Positions 1 to 6,094 of a DNA stretch of 6,094 nt are shown piece after piece; within the stretch, counting starts at the first letter, position 1, and every line of letters begins with the position of its first letter. The notes beneath the pieces are model-generated. The model saw only the letters and a program-made list of their open reading frames with translations. It made no database searches and was not told the origin of the DNA. Location: assembly GCA_030608865.1 (NCBI GenBank), contig JAUWDI010000065.1, forward strand, positions 1-6,094, given 5' to 3'. Origin of the DNA: Anaerolineales bacterium. Lineage in GTDB: Bacteria; Chloroflexota; Anaerolineae; Anaerolineales; E44-bin32. The translations under genes and the position numbers were made by a program.

Positions 1-81
1 ACCCAGGCTTCTGCTTCGGATGAACCCCTGGGGGGCAGCATGAGAAGAACAGGGATCTTTACGTTCATAGGATGGTCAGCA

Positions 82-108
82 GGAGTCAACCGAGGGAAGG
101 TCGACTCC
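82..108 (-). terminator. Hairpin after hpf, possible terminator
   Basis: The minus strand reads GGAGTCGACC, a 7-base loop, then GGTTGACTCC: a 10-bp stem with one G-U wobble, starting 13 bases after the hpf stop codon. On the plus strand the same position would be an A-C mismatch, so the RNA fold is better in the direction of the genes. There is no U-tract after the stem, so a classical intrinsic terminator is not shown; it may instead protect the mRNA 3' end. Confidence 0.45.
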
Positions 109-121
109 GATAATTTTGCCG

Positions 122-691
122 CTATTTGTTCTCGGTTTCGATGAGTCCAAGGGTTCCATCCCTTCGTCGATATAGTATATTAACCTGATTGTTAACAACA
201 TCGAGGAAAATAAAGAAATCCTCATGCCCCAAGAGCTGCATTTGCTCAACCGCTTCGCTCTCATCCATAGGGATTAGGAAGTGACGTTTTCGCCGTACGA
301 TCATCTCTGAGGGATCATCCTCCTCTTCACTCGGCAGCGGTTCGTAAGAAGCTACTTCTGCAGCCGATCTGCCATCCCCGCGGCTTCTCCAATGGCGGCC
401 CTTGTAGCGCTCAATCTGACGATGGATCTTGTCCAGCACAAGATCAACAGAGGCGAACATATCTTCCGTTCTCTCCTCTGCGCGCAGCACCACACCCTTG
501 CCGCGGATGGTTAATTGGGCGACCTGGCGATCCTTCGCGTTACGAGCGGTTTTCGCATGGGTCAAGTCAACTTGAGCCTGATCAATGATATCCAGATATC
601 GATCCAGTTTTCCAACCTTTGTCTCGACGTAATCACGCAACTTGTCGCTGAGTTCCATATTTTTGGCATTAATTTCAATTTGTACAGCCAT
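122..691 (-). CDS. hpf: Long-form ribosome hibernation promoting factor (HPF/RaiA family)
   Basis: This 189-residue protein has the two-domain layout of long HPF. Residues 2-100 form the S30AE/YfiA-type domain that binds the 30S decoding region (start AVQIEINAKNMEL; a basic helix KIHRQIERYKGRHWRSR at 88-104). A charged acidic linker follows (about 105-128). Residues 129-186 are the C-terminal dimerisation domain (IVRRKRHFLIPMDESEAVEQ at 131-150, then GHEDFFIFLDVVNNQVNILYR at 155-175, Gly155 to Arg175), which in the family pairs two ribosomes into an inactive 100S dimer. The start at 691 is preferred: AAAGGGG lies 6 bases upstream. An in-frame TTG two codons earlier abuts that site directly and cannot use it. 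It is the last gene of the run, 42 bases after comF, and is followed by a hairpin. I saw no convincing separate promoter, though stress-linked internal promoters are common for this gene. Confidence 0.96.
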   Translation of the reverse strand: MAVQIEINAKNMELSDKLRDYVETKVGKLDRYLDIIDQAQVDLTHAKTARNAKDRQVAQLTIRGKGVVLRAEERTEDMFASVDLVLDKIHRQIERYKGRHWRSRGDGRSAAEVASYEPLPSEEEDDPSEMIVRRKRHFLIPMDESEAVEQMQLLGHEDFFIFLDVVNNQVNILYRRRDGTLGLIETENK

Positions 692-697
692 TAGCAA

Positions 698-704
698 CCC
701 CTTT
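698..704 (-). promoter_or_regulatory. Ribosome binding site deciding the hpf start
   Basis: AAAGGGG on the minus strand lies 6 bases before the ATG at 691 and directly against the alternative TTG at 697. The spacing supports the ATG and a 189-residue protein. Confidence 0.75.
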
Positions 705-733
705 CATGTCGTTGACGTACACGGATTCGCAGT

Positions 734-1450
734 TCATGCTCTTCCTACAGTTAAACAAAATACCTGCGCTGCCCCCGCGTTAAGGAGAGCGATTGCGCAG
801 TTTTTTAGCGTTGCTCCGGATGTCAGCAAATCATCTATGAGAACAATGGATTGATCTTGAACGATGCGTGTGTCAGCTCGAAAAGCACCTTCAACATTTA
901 CGTGGCGCTCTTGGCGATCCAAGCCCACTTGCGACTGGGTCTCCCGCACCCGTTCAAGTGCGTTATTGAATAAATGTAACTTCAATTCTTTTGCGAATGA
1001 AGTAGCGATCAAAGTAACCTGATTATACCCTCTTTGCCGTAGCCGCACATCAGCCAACGGGACCGGAATCACGCAATCTGCCCTCCATCTCGTTTGATGG
1101 TAAACGTTGACCAACCAGGAGGCCATCTCGTTGGCAAGCGCTTGATCAGATCGGTACTTCAATTTTAATATTGCAGAACTAAGCGGTTTTTTGTAATGAG
1201 CGAAGGATCGTACATGGATGCGATGCGGCCAATCCTCACATATTGGGCAAATAATTCCTTTCTCGAGGGGAAACCCACAAGCAGTGCAAGAGCGGCCTTT
1301 AGGTGCGATGATGCGCTCATTGCATTCTTCACACCATACCTTGCCAGTCACGTTGCAGCCTGCACAACGCGGGGGAAAGATCAGATCGATGGTTTGCTTG
1401 AGCCAGCACGTAAACCAGCCCAGGCTTTTATGCGGAATGGATCGCTTCAC
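734..1450 (-). CDS. comF: ComF family phosphoribosyltransferase-like protein
   Basis: This is a 238-residue ComF/ComFC/GntX-family protein. The N-terminus has four CxxC pairs suited to zinc binding: Cys29/32, Cys40/43, Cys55/58 and Cys68/71. A type I phosphoribosyltransferase fold follows, with the family motifs VIPVPL (127-132), LRQRGYNQ (137-144), TQSQVGLDRQER (171-182) and the PRPP-binding loop IDDLLTSGAT (205-214). In Bacillus and Haemophilus, ComF family members are needed for natural transformation, acting in the cytoplasm on incoming single-stranded DNA with ComFA or DprA; the exact biochemistry is not settled. The start is GTG, supported by a GGAGG core 8 bases upstream. It follows tadC by 42 bases and precedes hpf by 42, which puts a competence-type gene in a pilus operon. 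The family is certain; a transformation role in this organism is inference, because GntX-like members are also found in other settings. Confidence 0.95.
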   Translation of the reverse strand: MKRSIPHKSLGWFTCWLKQTIDLIFPPRCAGCNVTGKVWCEECNERIIAPKGRSCTACGFPLEKGIICPICEDWPHRIHVRSFAHYKKPLSSAILKLKYRSDQALANEMASWLVNVYHQTRWRADCVIPVPLADVRLRQRGYNQVTLIATSFAKELKLHLFNNALERVRETQSQVGLDRQERHVNVEGAFRADTRIVQDQSIVLIDDLLTSGATLKNCAIALLNAGAAQVFCLTVGRA

Positions 1451-1458
1451 CGGGCACC

Positions 1459-1463
1459 CCTCC
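1459..1463 (-). promoter_or_regulatory. Ribosome binding site for the GTG start of comF
   Basis: A GGAGG core within GGGGAGGGG lies 8 bases upstream of the GTG at 1450. A nearer GTG at 1456-1458 is in another frame that stops after a few codons, so the 1450 start is supported. Confidence 0.75.
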
Positions 1464-1492
1464 CCGAGTTAGCAGAAGCGAGTGCGGCGTTC

Positions 1493-2431
1493 TTAAAACA
1501 TAGCCGCCATTGGGGAAGTTATGAGCAAGAGCGCGGCCGGCCCCAGCAGGATCAACATGATCGAGGGGAAGATAAGCAGCGCAATCGGGAAGATCATTTT
1601 GATCGGCGCGCGGTGAGCTTCCTCTTCCGCCATCTGCCGCCTGCGAACACGCATCTGATCCGATTGGATCCGGAGAACCTTCGCCATGCTCACACCAAGC
1701 TGTTCGGACTGGATGACGGCCGCGACGAAGCTTGTGAACTCCGCAACATCGAGCCTATCGGCCATATCGCGCAATGCTTCCCTTCGCAATTTGCCAAGCC
1801 CGATCTCTTGAATGACCCGCCCAAACTCCAAAGCGAGTTCGTCTTCCCACTTTTGGTTCACCTTGCGCATCGCTGCATCAAAACCAAGACCAGCTTCAAC
1901 ACAGATCGTCAATAGGTCAAGCGCATCCGGAAGTCCCCGGAAAACAGCCTTTTGCCTGGCTGAAACCTTGCTTGATAGCCATAGATCTGGCATGAAGTAA
2001 CCGAGCGCCGTAAAGAGCGCCGCAATTCCTAAACCCTGAAGCCAATTACGCCCCGAGATCGAGAAAACCAAGAATAAACCGCCACCCATTACTACTGCCA
2101 GGACGAAGCGTAGGGCGATGAAAAAAGACGGCTCCATTTGCATCGGATTGCCAGCTTTAATGAGTTTTAACCGAGCGGATTCTAGCGTCGCCTGAGGAGT
2201 GAAGCGGGCGGCGATCATGCCAATCTTATTAAAGATTGGCAGCATAACTCGTTCATAAAAACGCTGAGAAAGCTCGATCTCCTCAAGCGTCATCGCCTCC
2301 TCGCTAACGCTGTACTCCGCCAGGCGGCTGGAGATGGGGTCAGAAGCTTGCGGCGCTCGTATCCCAGCGACAACCAGGACAGCAGCCAAGACGAGAATGC
2401 CAACGATGATTGCAATTGTTAGTAAAGGCAT
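1493..2431 (-). CDS. tadC: TadC inner-membrane platform protein (type II secretion F domain)
   Basis: This is a 312-residue membrane protein, the second GspF-like platform subunit of the Tad pilus and the usual partner of TadB. Likely membrane segments are at about 4-23, 103-125, 130-150 and 279-305. The F domain (about 165-300) contains the TadC-type signature LPDALDLLTICVEAGLGFDAA (167-187, Leu167 to Ala187), then IGLGKLRREALRDMADR (210-226) and a basic/acidic stretch RVRRRQMAEEEAHRAP (261-276) before the last membrane segments. The ATG start has AAGGAG 7 bases upstream, and an in-frame TGA 33 bases before it excludes any longer form. A 50-base gap follows tadB and a 42-base gap precedes comF, with no terminator seen in either, so it is probably within one transcript. 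Confidence 0.95.
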   Translation of the reverse strand: MPLLTIAIIVGILVLAAVLVVAGIRAPQASDPISSRLAEYSVSEEAMTLEEIELSQRFYERVMLPIFNKIGMIAARFTPQATLESARLKLIKAGNPMQMEPSFFIALRFVLAVVMGGGLFLVFSISGRNWLQGLGIAALFTALGYFMPDLWLSSKVSARQKAVFRGLPDALDLLTICVEAGLGFDAAMRKVNQKWEDELALEFGRVIQEIGLGKLRREALRDMADRLDVAEFTSFVAAVIQSEQLGVSMAKVLRIQSDQMRVRRRQMAEEEAHRAPIKMIFPIALLIFPSIMLILLGPAALLLITSPMAAMF

Positions 2432-2438
2432 TAATCCG

Positions 2439-2444
2439 CTCCTT
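2439..2444 (-). promoter_or_regulatory. Ribosome binding site of tadC
   Basis: AAGGAG lies 7 bases before the ATG at 2431, within the 50-base gap after tadB. Confidence 0.75.
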
Positions 2445-2481
2445 GTTCTCCCATGACGTTCATTCAGCCACTGCCAAAACT

Positions 2482-3453
2482 TTAGATGTCGATATCAACG
2501 ATTTTCTGCGTGGCTATAAAACCAGTGATGATCATGACCGCTGCAAGAACGATGATTGGGATACCGCAACTTCGCGTCTCCGGATTAAAGAACTGCATGA
2601 TATAGGACCGGTTTATCAAGAAAAGTAAAGCCACGAGAGCGATGGGCATCGCAGAGATTACCCAGGCTGTCGCCCGCCCCTGAGCTGTTAGTGCTTGGAT
2701 TTCACCCTTGATCCGAACACGTTCTCTAATCGTGAATGAAATCGAATCCAGGATCTCGGCCAGATTACCCCCGACCTCACGCTGAACATTGATTGCGGTG
2801 ATCACTAGATCGAGGTCCTCACTATTGATTCGACGCAGTAGATGCTCAAGGGCATCCTCCATCATGATGCCAAGCTGCATCTCCTGCACCACGCGGTGGA
2901 ATTCTTCGTTAATCGGTTTTGGAAGTTCGCGGCTGACGGCTTCCATCGCCTGGAGAGTTGAGAACCCAGCTCGTAAGCCATTCACCATCAAGTTGAGCAT
3001 ATCGCTTAACTGATTGTCGAACTTCTTCAGGCGACTTTTCTCCTGCCGCTTTACATACATACGCGGCACAAAAGCACCGAGGATCATCCCAACAACCGCG
3101 AATATCATCGAGCTGCTGATGATAAATCCAATAACTCCAAAAGCAACTATTGAGATCACAATTACGGCAATGTATTCAGCCGGTCGGAGCTTCAGGTCCG
3201 CCCGAGCGAGGTCTCGAGAGAGATTATTAAAGAGATCTGAGCCCTCACCAGCCCGTTCCAGGTAATCGGCTATAATCGAGCCGCGCTGGTTTTTTGCTTC
3301 GTCAGCAGATGTGGAGACAACCTGCCCCTCAGCATAACGGCCTAAGCGCTCCTCTACAATCGATCGCTCACCCAGAAACGTCATAGCCAAACCAACTACC
3401 AGGAGTAGAAGCCCCAGCCCGCCTCCAATCATGAGAATCGTTTGTGGATTCAT
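2482..3453 (-). CDS. tadB: TadB inner-membrane platform protein (type II secretion F domain)
   Basis: This is a 323-residue integral membrane protein of the GspF/TadB family, part of the inner-membrane platform on which TadA acts to extrude Flp pilin. Likely membrane segments are at about 5-27, 93-112, 114-130, 264-281 and 297-316. The cytoplasmic T2SSF domain spans about 146-262 and carries typical helical motifs: LSDMLNLMVNGLRAGFS (149-165), a glycine-containing turn at QLGIMMEDAL (193-202), and INVQREVGGNLAEILD (221-236). The ATG start follows AAAGGGG by 9 bases; this site lies within the last codons of tadA. The order tadA-tadB-tadC identifies it as TadB rather than a type II secretion or type IVa pilus protein. 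Length matches the family. No broken or missing region was seen. Confidence 0.95.
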   Translation of the reverse strand: MNPQTILMIGGGLGLLLLVVGLAMTFLGERSIVEERLGRYAEGQVVSTSADEAKNQRGSIIADYLERAGEGSDLFNNLSRDLARADLKLRPAEYIAVIVISIVAFGVIGFIISSSMIFAVVGMILGAFVPRMYVKRQEKSRLKKFDNQLSDMLNLMVNGLRAGFSTLQAMEAVSRELPKPINEEFHRVVQEMQLGIMMEDALEHLLRRINSEDLDLVITAINVQREVGGNLAEILDSISFTIRERVRIKGEIQALTAQGRATAWVISAMPIALVALLFLINRSYIMQFFNPETRSCGIPIIVLAAVMIITGFIATQKIVDIDI

Positions 3454-3456
3454 CGC

Positions 3457-4884
3457 CTAGTACCCCTTTGACCTGGTGCCTACACCGAAGATTGCTGCAG
3501 GCAAATTAATACCGCTTGCTTCAATCTTATCGATAAATCTTGGTCGTAAGCCAGTTGGGCGGAGTCGTCCGATAACCTTGCCATCCTCAAATCCAGTTTG
3601 CTCAAATATGAAAATATCCGTCATCGTGATCACATCACCTTCCATGCCCTGGATTTCGGCAATATGAGTCAATTTACGAGTACCATCACGAAGTCGTTCA
3701 AGATGGCAAACAAGCTCAAGGGCGGATGAGATTTGCTCCCGAATGGCGCGGATGGGAAGTTCTACTCCTGACATAAGGGTCATGGTTTCAATGCGGGCCA
3801 GTGTGTCCCTCGGACTGTTTGAGTGGGCCGTCGTCATGGATCCTTCATGGCCAGTGTTCATCGCCTGGAGCATGTCGAGCGCCTCTTTTTCGCGGATCTC
3901 ACCTACGATAATCCGGTCGGGCCTCATTCGCAACGAGTTGACGACGAGGTTTTGAATCGTGACCTCACCCCGACCTTCGATATTCGGTGGTCGAGATTCA
4001 AGGGTGATAACATGCTCCTGCCTTAACTGCAGCTCTGCCGCATTCTCGATCGTAATAATTCGCTCATCACCAGGGATGTATTGCGAAATGATATTCAACA
4101 TGGTGGTTTTCCCGGAACCGGTACCACCGGAAATAACCATATTAATTCTCGCGATCACACATGCTTTTAGGAACTCAACGGCTTCAGGAGTAATCGTGCC
4201 CCATTCTATCAATTGATCGGCTGTGATGGGATCTCGAGCGAATTTCCGGATCGTGAGGGTGGGTCCGACAAGAGATATGGGCGGGATGATGGCATTCACA
4301 CGTGAACCATCCGGTAGCCGGGCGTCAACATACGGGCTAGACTCATCAATCCGTCGTCCTAAGGGAGCCACAATACGATCGATGATCCGCATCAAGTGAT
4401 CGTCGCTCTCGAAAGTCGCAGGTTCACGAAAGATTTTTCCGTGCCGCTCGACGTATATCTGCTTGGCTCCGTTCACCATGATTTCTGTGATCGTGCTATC
4501 TGCGAGTAGCGGTTCGATGGGTCCTAAGCCAAGAATCTCAGCGACGATCTGCTCAAAAAGGCGCCTTCGCTCCGGTCTTGAGAGGACAATCCTCTCATCG
4601 GCCAGGATATTCTCAAATAGCTCCTCGATCGTCTGGCGCACCTCCGCTGTCTGGCTGACATCCATGGAGGGATCCAATTCGCCGAGTAATTTATTTTGTA
4701 CTCGAGTCTTCAAATCGTGGTATGTATCTCGCTGCCCAGAACTTGGCGGTGCAACACGACGTGCAGAGAGACCGCTCATCCGTGATGAGCTTTCAATCGC
4801 TTCCCCATCTTGATCGTTTTCTTCGGCGATGGCAGGTACGTTTTCTTCAGCCTGGCCTTGTTCGATCCTCTTCAATAACGACAC
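3457..4884 (-). CDS. tadA: TadA/CpaF family secretion ATPase of the Tad pilus
   Basis: This is a 475-residue GspE/VirB11-type ATPase of the CpaF subfamily, which as a cytoplasmic hexamer powers Tad/Flp pilus assembly. The first 55 residues are polar and poorly conserved in character. The N-terminal domain (about 55-215) has the family run around GLGPIEPLL (119-127) and EIMVNGAKQIYVERHGKI (134-151). The ATPase core has Walker A GGTGSGKT (253-260), an Asp box IITIENAAELQL (276-287) with Glu280, Walker B IIVGEI (325-330) with Glu329, and a His box GHEGSMTTAHSN (345-356). The usual Asp after Glu280 is Asn281 here. Length is normal for CpaF. The start is GTG, chosen because AAGGAG lies 8 bases upstream and no other in-frame start is as well placed. 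Its stop is 3 bases before tadB, so the two are very likely cotranscribed and perhaps translationally coupled. Confidence 0.97.
   Translation of the reverse strand: MSLLKRIEQGQAEENVPAIAEENDQDGEAIESSSRMSGLSARRVAPPSSGQRDTYHDLKTRVQNKLLGELDPSMDVSQTAEVRQTIEELFENILADERIVLSRPERRRLFEQIVAEILGLGPIEPLLADSTITEIMVNGAKQIYVERHGKIFREPATFESDDHLMRIIDRIVAPLGRRIDESSPYVDARLPDGSRVNAIIPPISLVGPTLTIRKFARDPITADQLIEWGTITPEAVEFLKACVIARINMVISGGTGSGKTTMLNIISQYIPGDERIITIENAAELQLRQEHVITLESRPPNIEGRGEVTIQNLVVNSLRMRPDRIIVGEIREKEALDMLQAMNTGHEGSMTTAHSNSPRDTLARIETMTLMSGVELPIRAIREQISSALELVCHLERLRDGTRKLTHIAEIQGMEGDVITMTDIFIFEQTGFEDGKVIGRLRPTGLRPRFIDKIEASGINLPAAIFGVGTRSKGY
3463..3469 (-). promoter_or_regulatory. Ribosome binding site of tadB inside the end of tadA
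   Basis: AAAGGGG lies 9 bases before the tadB ATG and within the last codons of tadA. Ribosomes ending tadA pass over it, which favours coupled translation of the two genes. Confidence 0.65.
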
Positions 4885-4892
4885 GTTACACG

Positions 4893-4898
4893 CTCCTT
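4893..4898 (-). promoter_or_regulatory. Ribosome binding site for the GTG start of tadA
   Basis: AAGGAG lies 8 bases upstream of the GTG at 4884, in the 46-base gap after the receiver-ATPase gene. Another GTG 6 bases upstream of the start, in the same frame, is followed at once by TAA, so it cannot be the start. Confidence 0.75.
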
Positions 4899-4930
4899 AT
4901 TCAGCAGCGATTCGCTTCACAACAAACATG

Positions 4931-6094
4931 TTACCGACTGAATAACCCCGCACGTTCGGCTTCGATCTCCTCTTCATCTTCCAAAACTTCAACCAGTACA
5001 CGTTCTTTGATGTTTCTGAGAATACTGAAAATACTCTTTGCCGCTGGTTGACCTTTGTCACTGAGAAGGAGAGGAGAACCACGGTTTATTGAAGTCGTTA
5101 TCGCCCGTTCATCGAGAGGGATCTCCGCATCCACGGTGCACTTTAGATTTTCCGATACCGCATCAGAGGAAATCCCCGAACGCTTATCCGTCTTGTTCAA
5201 GACAAAGAATATTCGCTCCTTCGGGAATTCTAAGACACCCAGTAAGTCGAACAGCAATCTGGTGTCTTTAATTGAGGGTATCTCTGGAGTGGCAATGGTG
5301 ATCAGCAGATCGGCAACATCTAACACTGCCAATGTAATGTCATCCATGTTGGAACTTGTGTCAACGACAACATAGGCGAAATTTTGTCTTAGGAATTGGA
5401 TGACATTCCGTACTTGCTTGGCGGTGACTTCATCTGCCACCTCCGGCCGTGGCGGCGCGGCGAGAACCCGCAACCCGGTACTATGCCGGAGTAGGACCTC
5501 ATCGACGAACTCTGCATCTAGTTCCTCTGCTCGGCTGGCCAAATCAATAAAACTATTCTTAGCCTGCAAATTCAACGAGACGGCAACATCACCGAATTGC
5601 AGCGCAGCATCTACGAGCACTGTTGGAGTATCTGCAGTGTCTAAGCCAACGGCGATGTTTGTCGCCAACATGGAACACCCAACACCGCCCTTGGCGCTAT
5701 AAACAACCATAACTTTTCCTTCAGGGCGCAGCGATCCAGAAGGTCCTCCTCCTGGACCTTGAACTACGACTGAAGGCAGAGATTGGCTTGCTTTGTCTTT
5801 CTGTTCGTGTGCAAAAACTGACAATGTCCTGATCGTGGATATCAGCTCGTCCGCAGATGGCGGTTTTGCTAGAAAATCCCTGGCTCCTGCACGCATCGCC
5901 CGGCGAACGTAGTCAGAGTCATTGTTCACAGAAAGCATGACGATTTGAGCGAAGGGAACGTCTCTCACCAGCCCCTCAGTGGCTGTGATCCCGTCCATAT
6001 CCGGCATATTGATATCCATGATAACGACATCGGGCTCCGTTTCACGAGCCATTTCAATCGCTTCTATGCCGGTTCGCGCAGCACCTACGACGAC
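4931..6094 (-). CDS. Receiver domain fused to CpaE/TadZ-type ParA/MinD ATPase (5' partial)
   Basis: The frame is open to the window edge: 14 codons (VVVGAARTGIEAIE) precede the Met at 6052, and they read as normal receiver sequence, so that Met is internal and the true start lies beyond 6094, probably about 30 residues upstream. Numbering from that Met, residues 1-80 are a response-regulator receiver with phospho-acceptor Asp13 (MDINMPDMDG), Ser41 and Lys63 (AKPP). A Gly/Pro-rich linker (about 93-112) leads to a ParA/MinD-like ATPase: P-loop KGGVGCSM at 121-128, A' segment VDAALQFGD at 147-155, Walker B VVVDT at 228-232. The tail is acidic. The family (CpaE/TadZ) localises Tad pilus machinery at the inner membrane, often at a pole. 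The P-loop Lys is replaced by Cys126, so ATP hydrolysis is doubtful. It sits 46 bases upstream of tadA, which supports the pilus role. The family call is firm; phosphorylation control is inferred from the conserved residues. Confidence 0.92.
   Translation of the reverse strand, partial: VVVGAARTGIEAIEMARETEPDVVIMDINMPDMDGITATEGLVRDVPFAQIVMLSVNNDSDYVRRAMRAGARDFLAKPPSADELISTIRTLSVFAHEQKDKASQSLPSVVVQGPGGGPSGSLRPEGKVMVVYSAKGGVGCSMLATNIAVGLDTADTPTVLVDAALQFGDVAVSLNLQAKNSFIDLASRAEELDAEFVDEVLLRHSTGLRVLAAPPRPEVADEVTAKQVRNVIQFLRQNFAYVVVDTSSNMDDITLAVLDVADLLITIATPEIPSIKDTRLLFDLLGVLEFPKERIFFVLNKTDKRSGISSDAVSENLKCTVDAEIPLDERAITTSINRGSPLLLSDKGQPAAKSIFSILRNIKERVLVEVLEDEEEIEAERAGLFSR

Noticed and set aside
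1..68. Minus-strand frame from the ATG at 68, open to the window edge (MNVKIPVLLMLPP...)
   Set aside because: There is no ribosome binding site, only 22 codons are visible, and the sequence does not resemble SecA or another expected neighbour. The plus-strand frame open from base 1 to 144 is equally unsupported. No gene is called here.
692..697. TTG start two codons upstream of the hpf ATG
   Set aside because: It touches the AAAGGGG site with no spacing, while the ATG is at a normal distance. The N-terminus MAVQIEINAK also fits the family better.
1451..1492. Possible terminator or promoter between tadC and comF
   Set aside because: I found no stable hairpin followed by a U-run and no convincing -10/-35 pair; the gap is mostly filled by the comF ribosome binding site.
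1196..1915. Plus-strand open frame of 239 codons
   Set aside because: It lies antisense across comF and tadC, both of which have clear family motifs and ribosome binding sites. Its own translation shows no recognisable domain, so it is a shadow frame.
2431..2463. Ten-codon mini-frame whose TAA overlaps the tadC ATG (TAATG)
   Set aside because: It could be a coupling leader, but it has no clear ribosome binding site, and tadC has a good one of its own. A frame this short arises easily by chance.
4463..4813. Plus-strand open frame of 116 codons
   Set aside because: It is antisense to the N-terminal part of tadA, low in complexity (rich in Ser/Arg) and lacks any family resemblance.

Overview
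The window is a single compact run of six genes, all read from the minus strand, so transcription goes from high to low coordinates. The protein families, about 50% GC, near-canonical Shine-Dalgarno sites, two GTG starts and short gaps (3 to 50 bases) fit a bacterium. A receiver domain fused to a CpaE/TadZ-type ATPase, followed by tadA, tadB and tadC, and then by comF and a long ribosome hibernation factor, most resembles Chloroflexota (Anaerolineae-like) gene sets. That taxonomic guess is inference from family resemblance, not a database result.

Layout in transcription order: (1) 6094-4931, response-regulator receiver fused to a CpaE/TadZ ATPase, 5' end cut by the window edge; (2) 4884-3457, TadA/CpaF secretion ATPase; (3) 3453-2482, TadB inner-membrane platform protein; (4) 2431-1493, TadC, the second platform protein; (5) 1450-734, ComF-type phosphoribosyltransferase with zinc-finger cysteines; (6) 691-122, long-form ribosome hibernation promoting factor. 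A 10-bp hairpin at 82-108, just past the last stop codon, may mark the end of the transcript. No supported gene lies in 1-121.

Genes 1-4 form the inner-membrane motor of a Tad (Flp) type IV pilus: the receiver-ATPase protein would place or gate the machine, TadA would supply ATP-driven force, and TadB/TadC would form the platform. Pilin, prepilin peptidase, secretin and CpaB-like genes are not in the window and would be expected elsewhere, perhaps upstream beyond 6094. ComF belongs to a family needed for natural transformation, so its place in the same run suggests, but does not prove, a link between this pilus and DNA uptake. The comF-hpf order recalls the comFC-hpf order of Firmicutes.

The most notable details are an apparently intact phospho-receiver on the TadZ-like protein together with a degenerate ATP-binding loop, an Asp-to-Asn change in the Asp box of TadA, and the joining of pilus, competence and ribosome-hibernation genes. 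I found no clearly undescribed system; most of the window is a well-formed example of known families.
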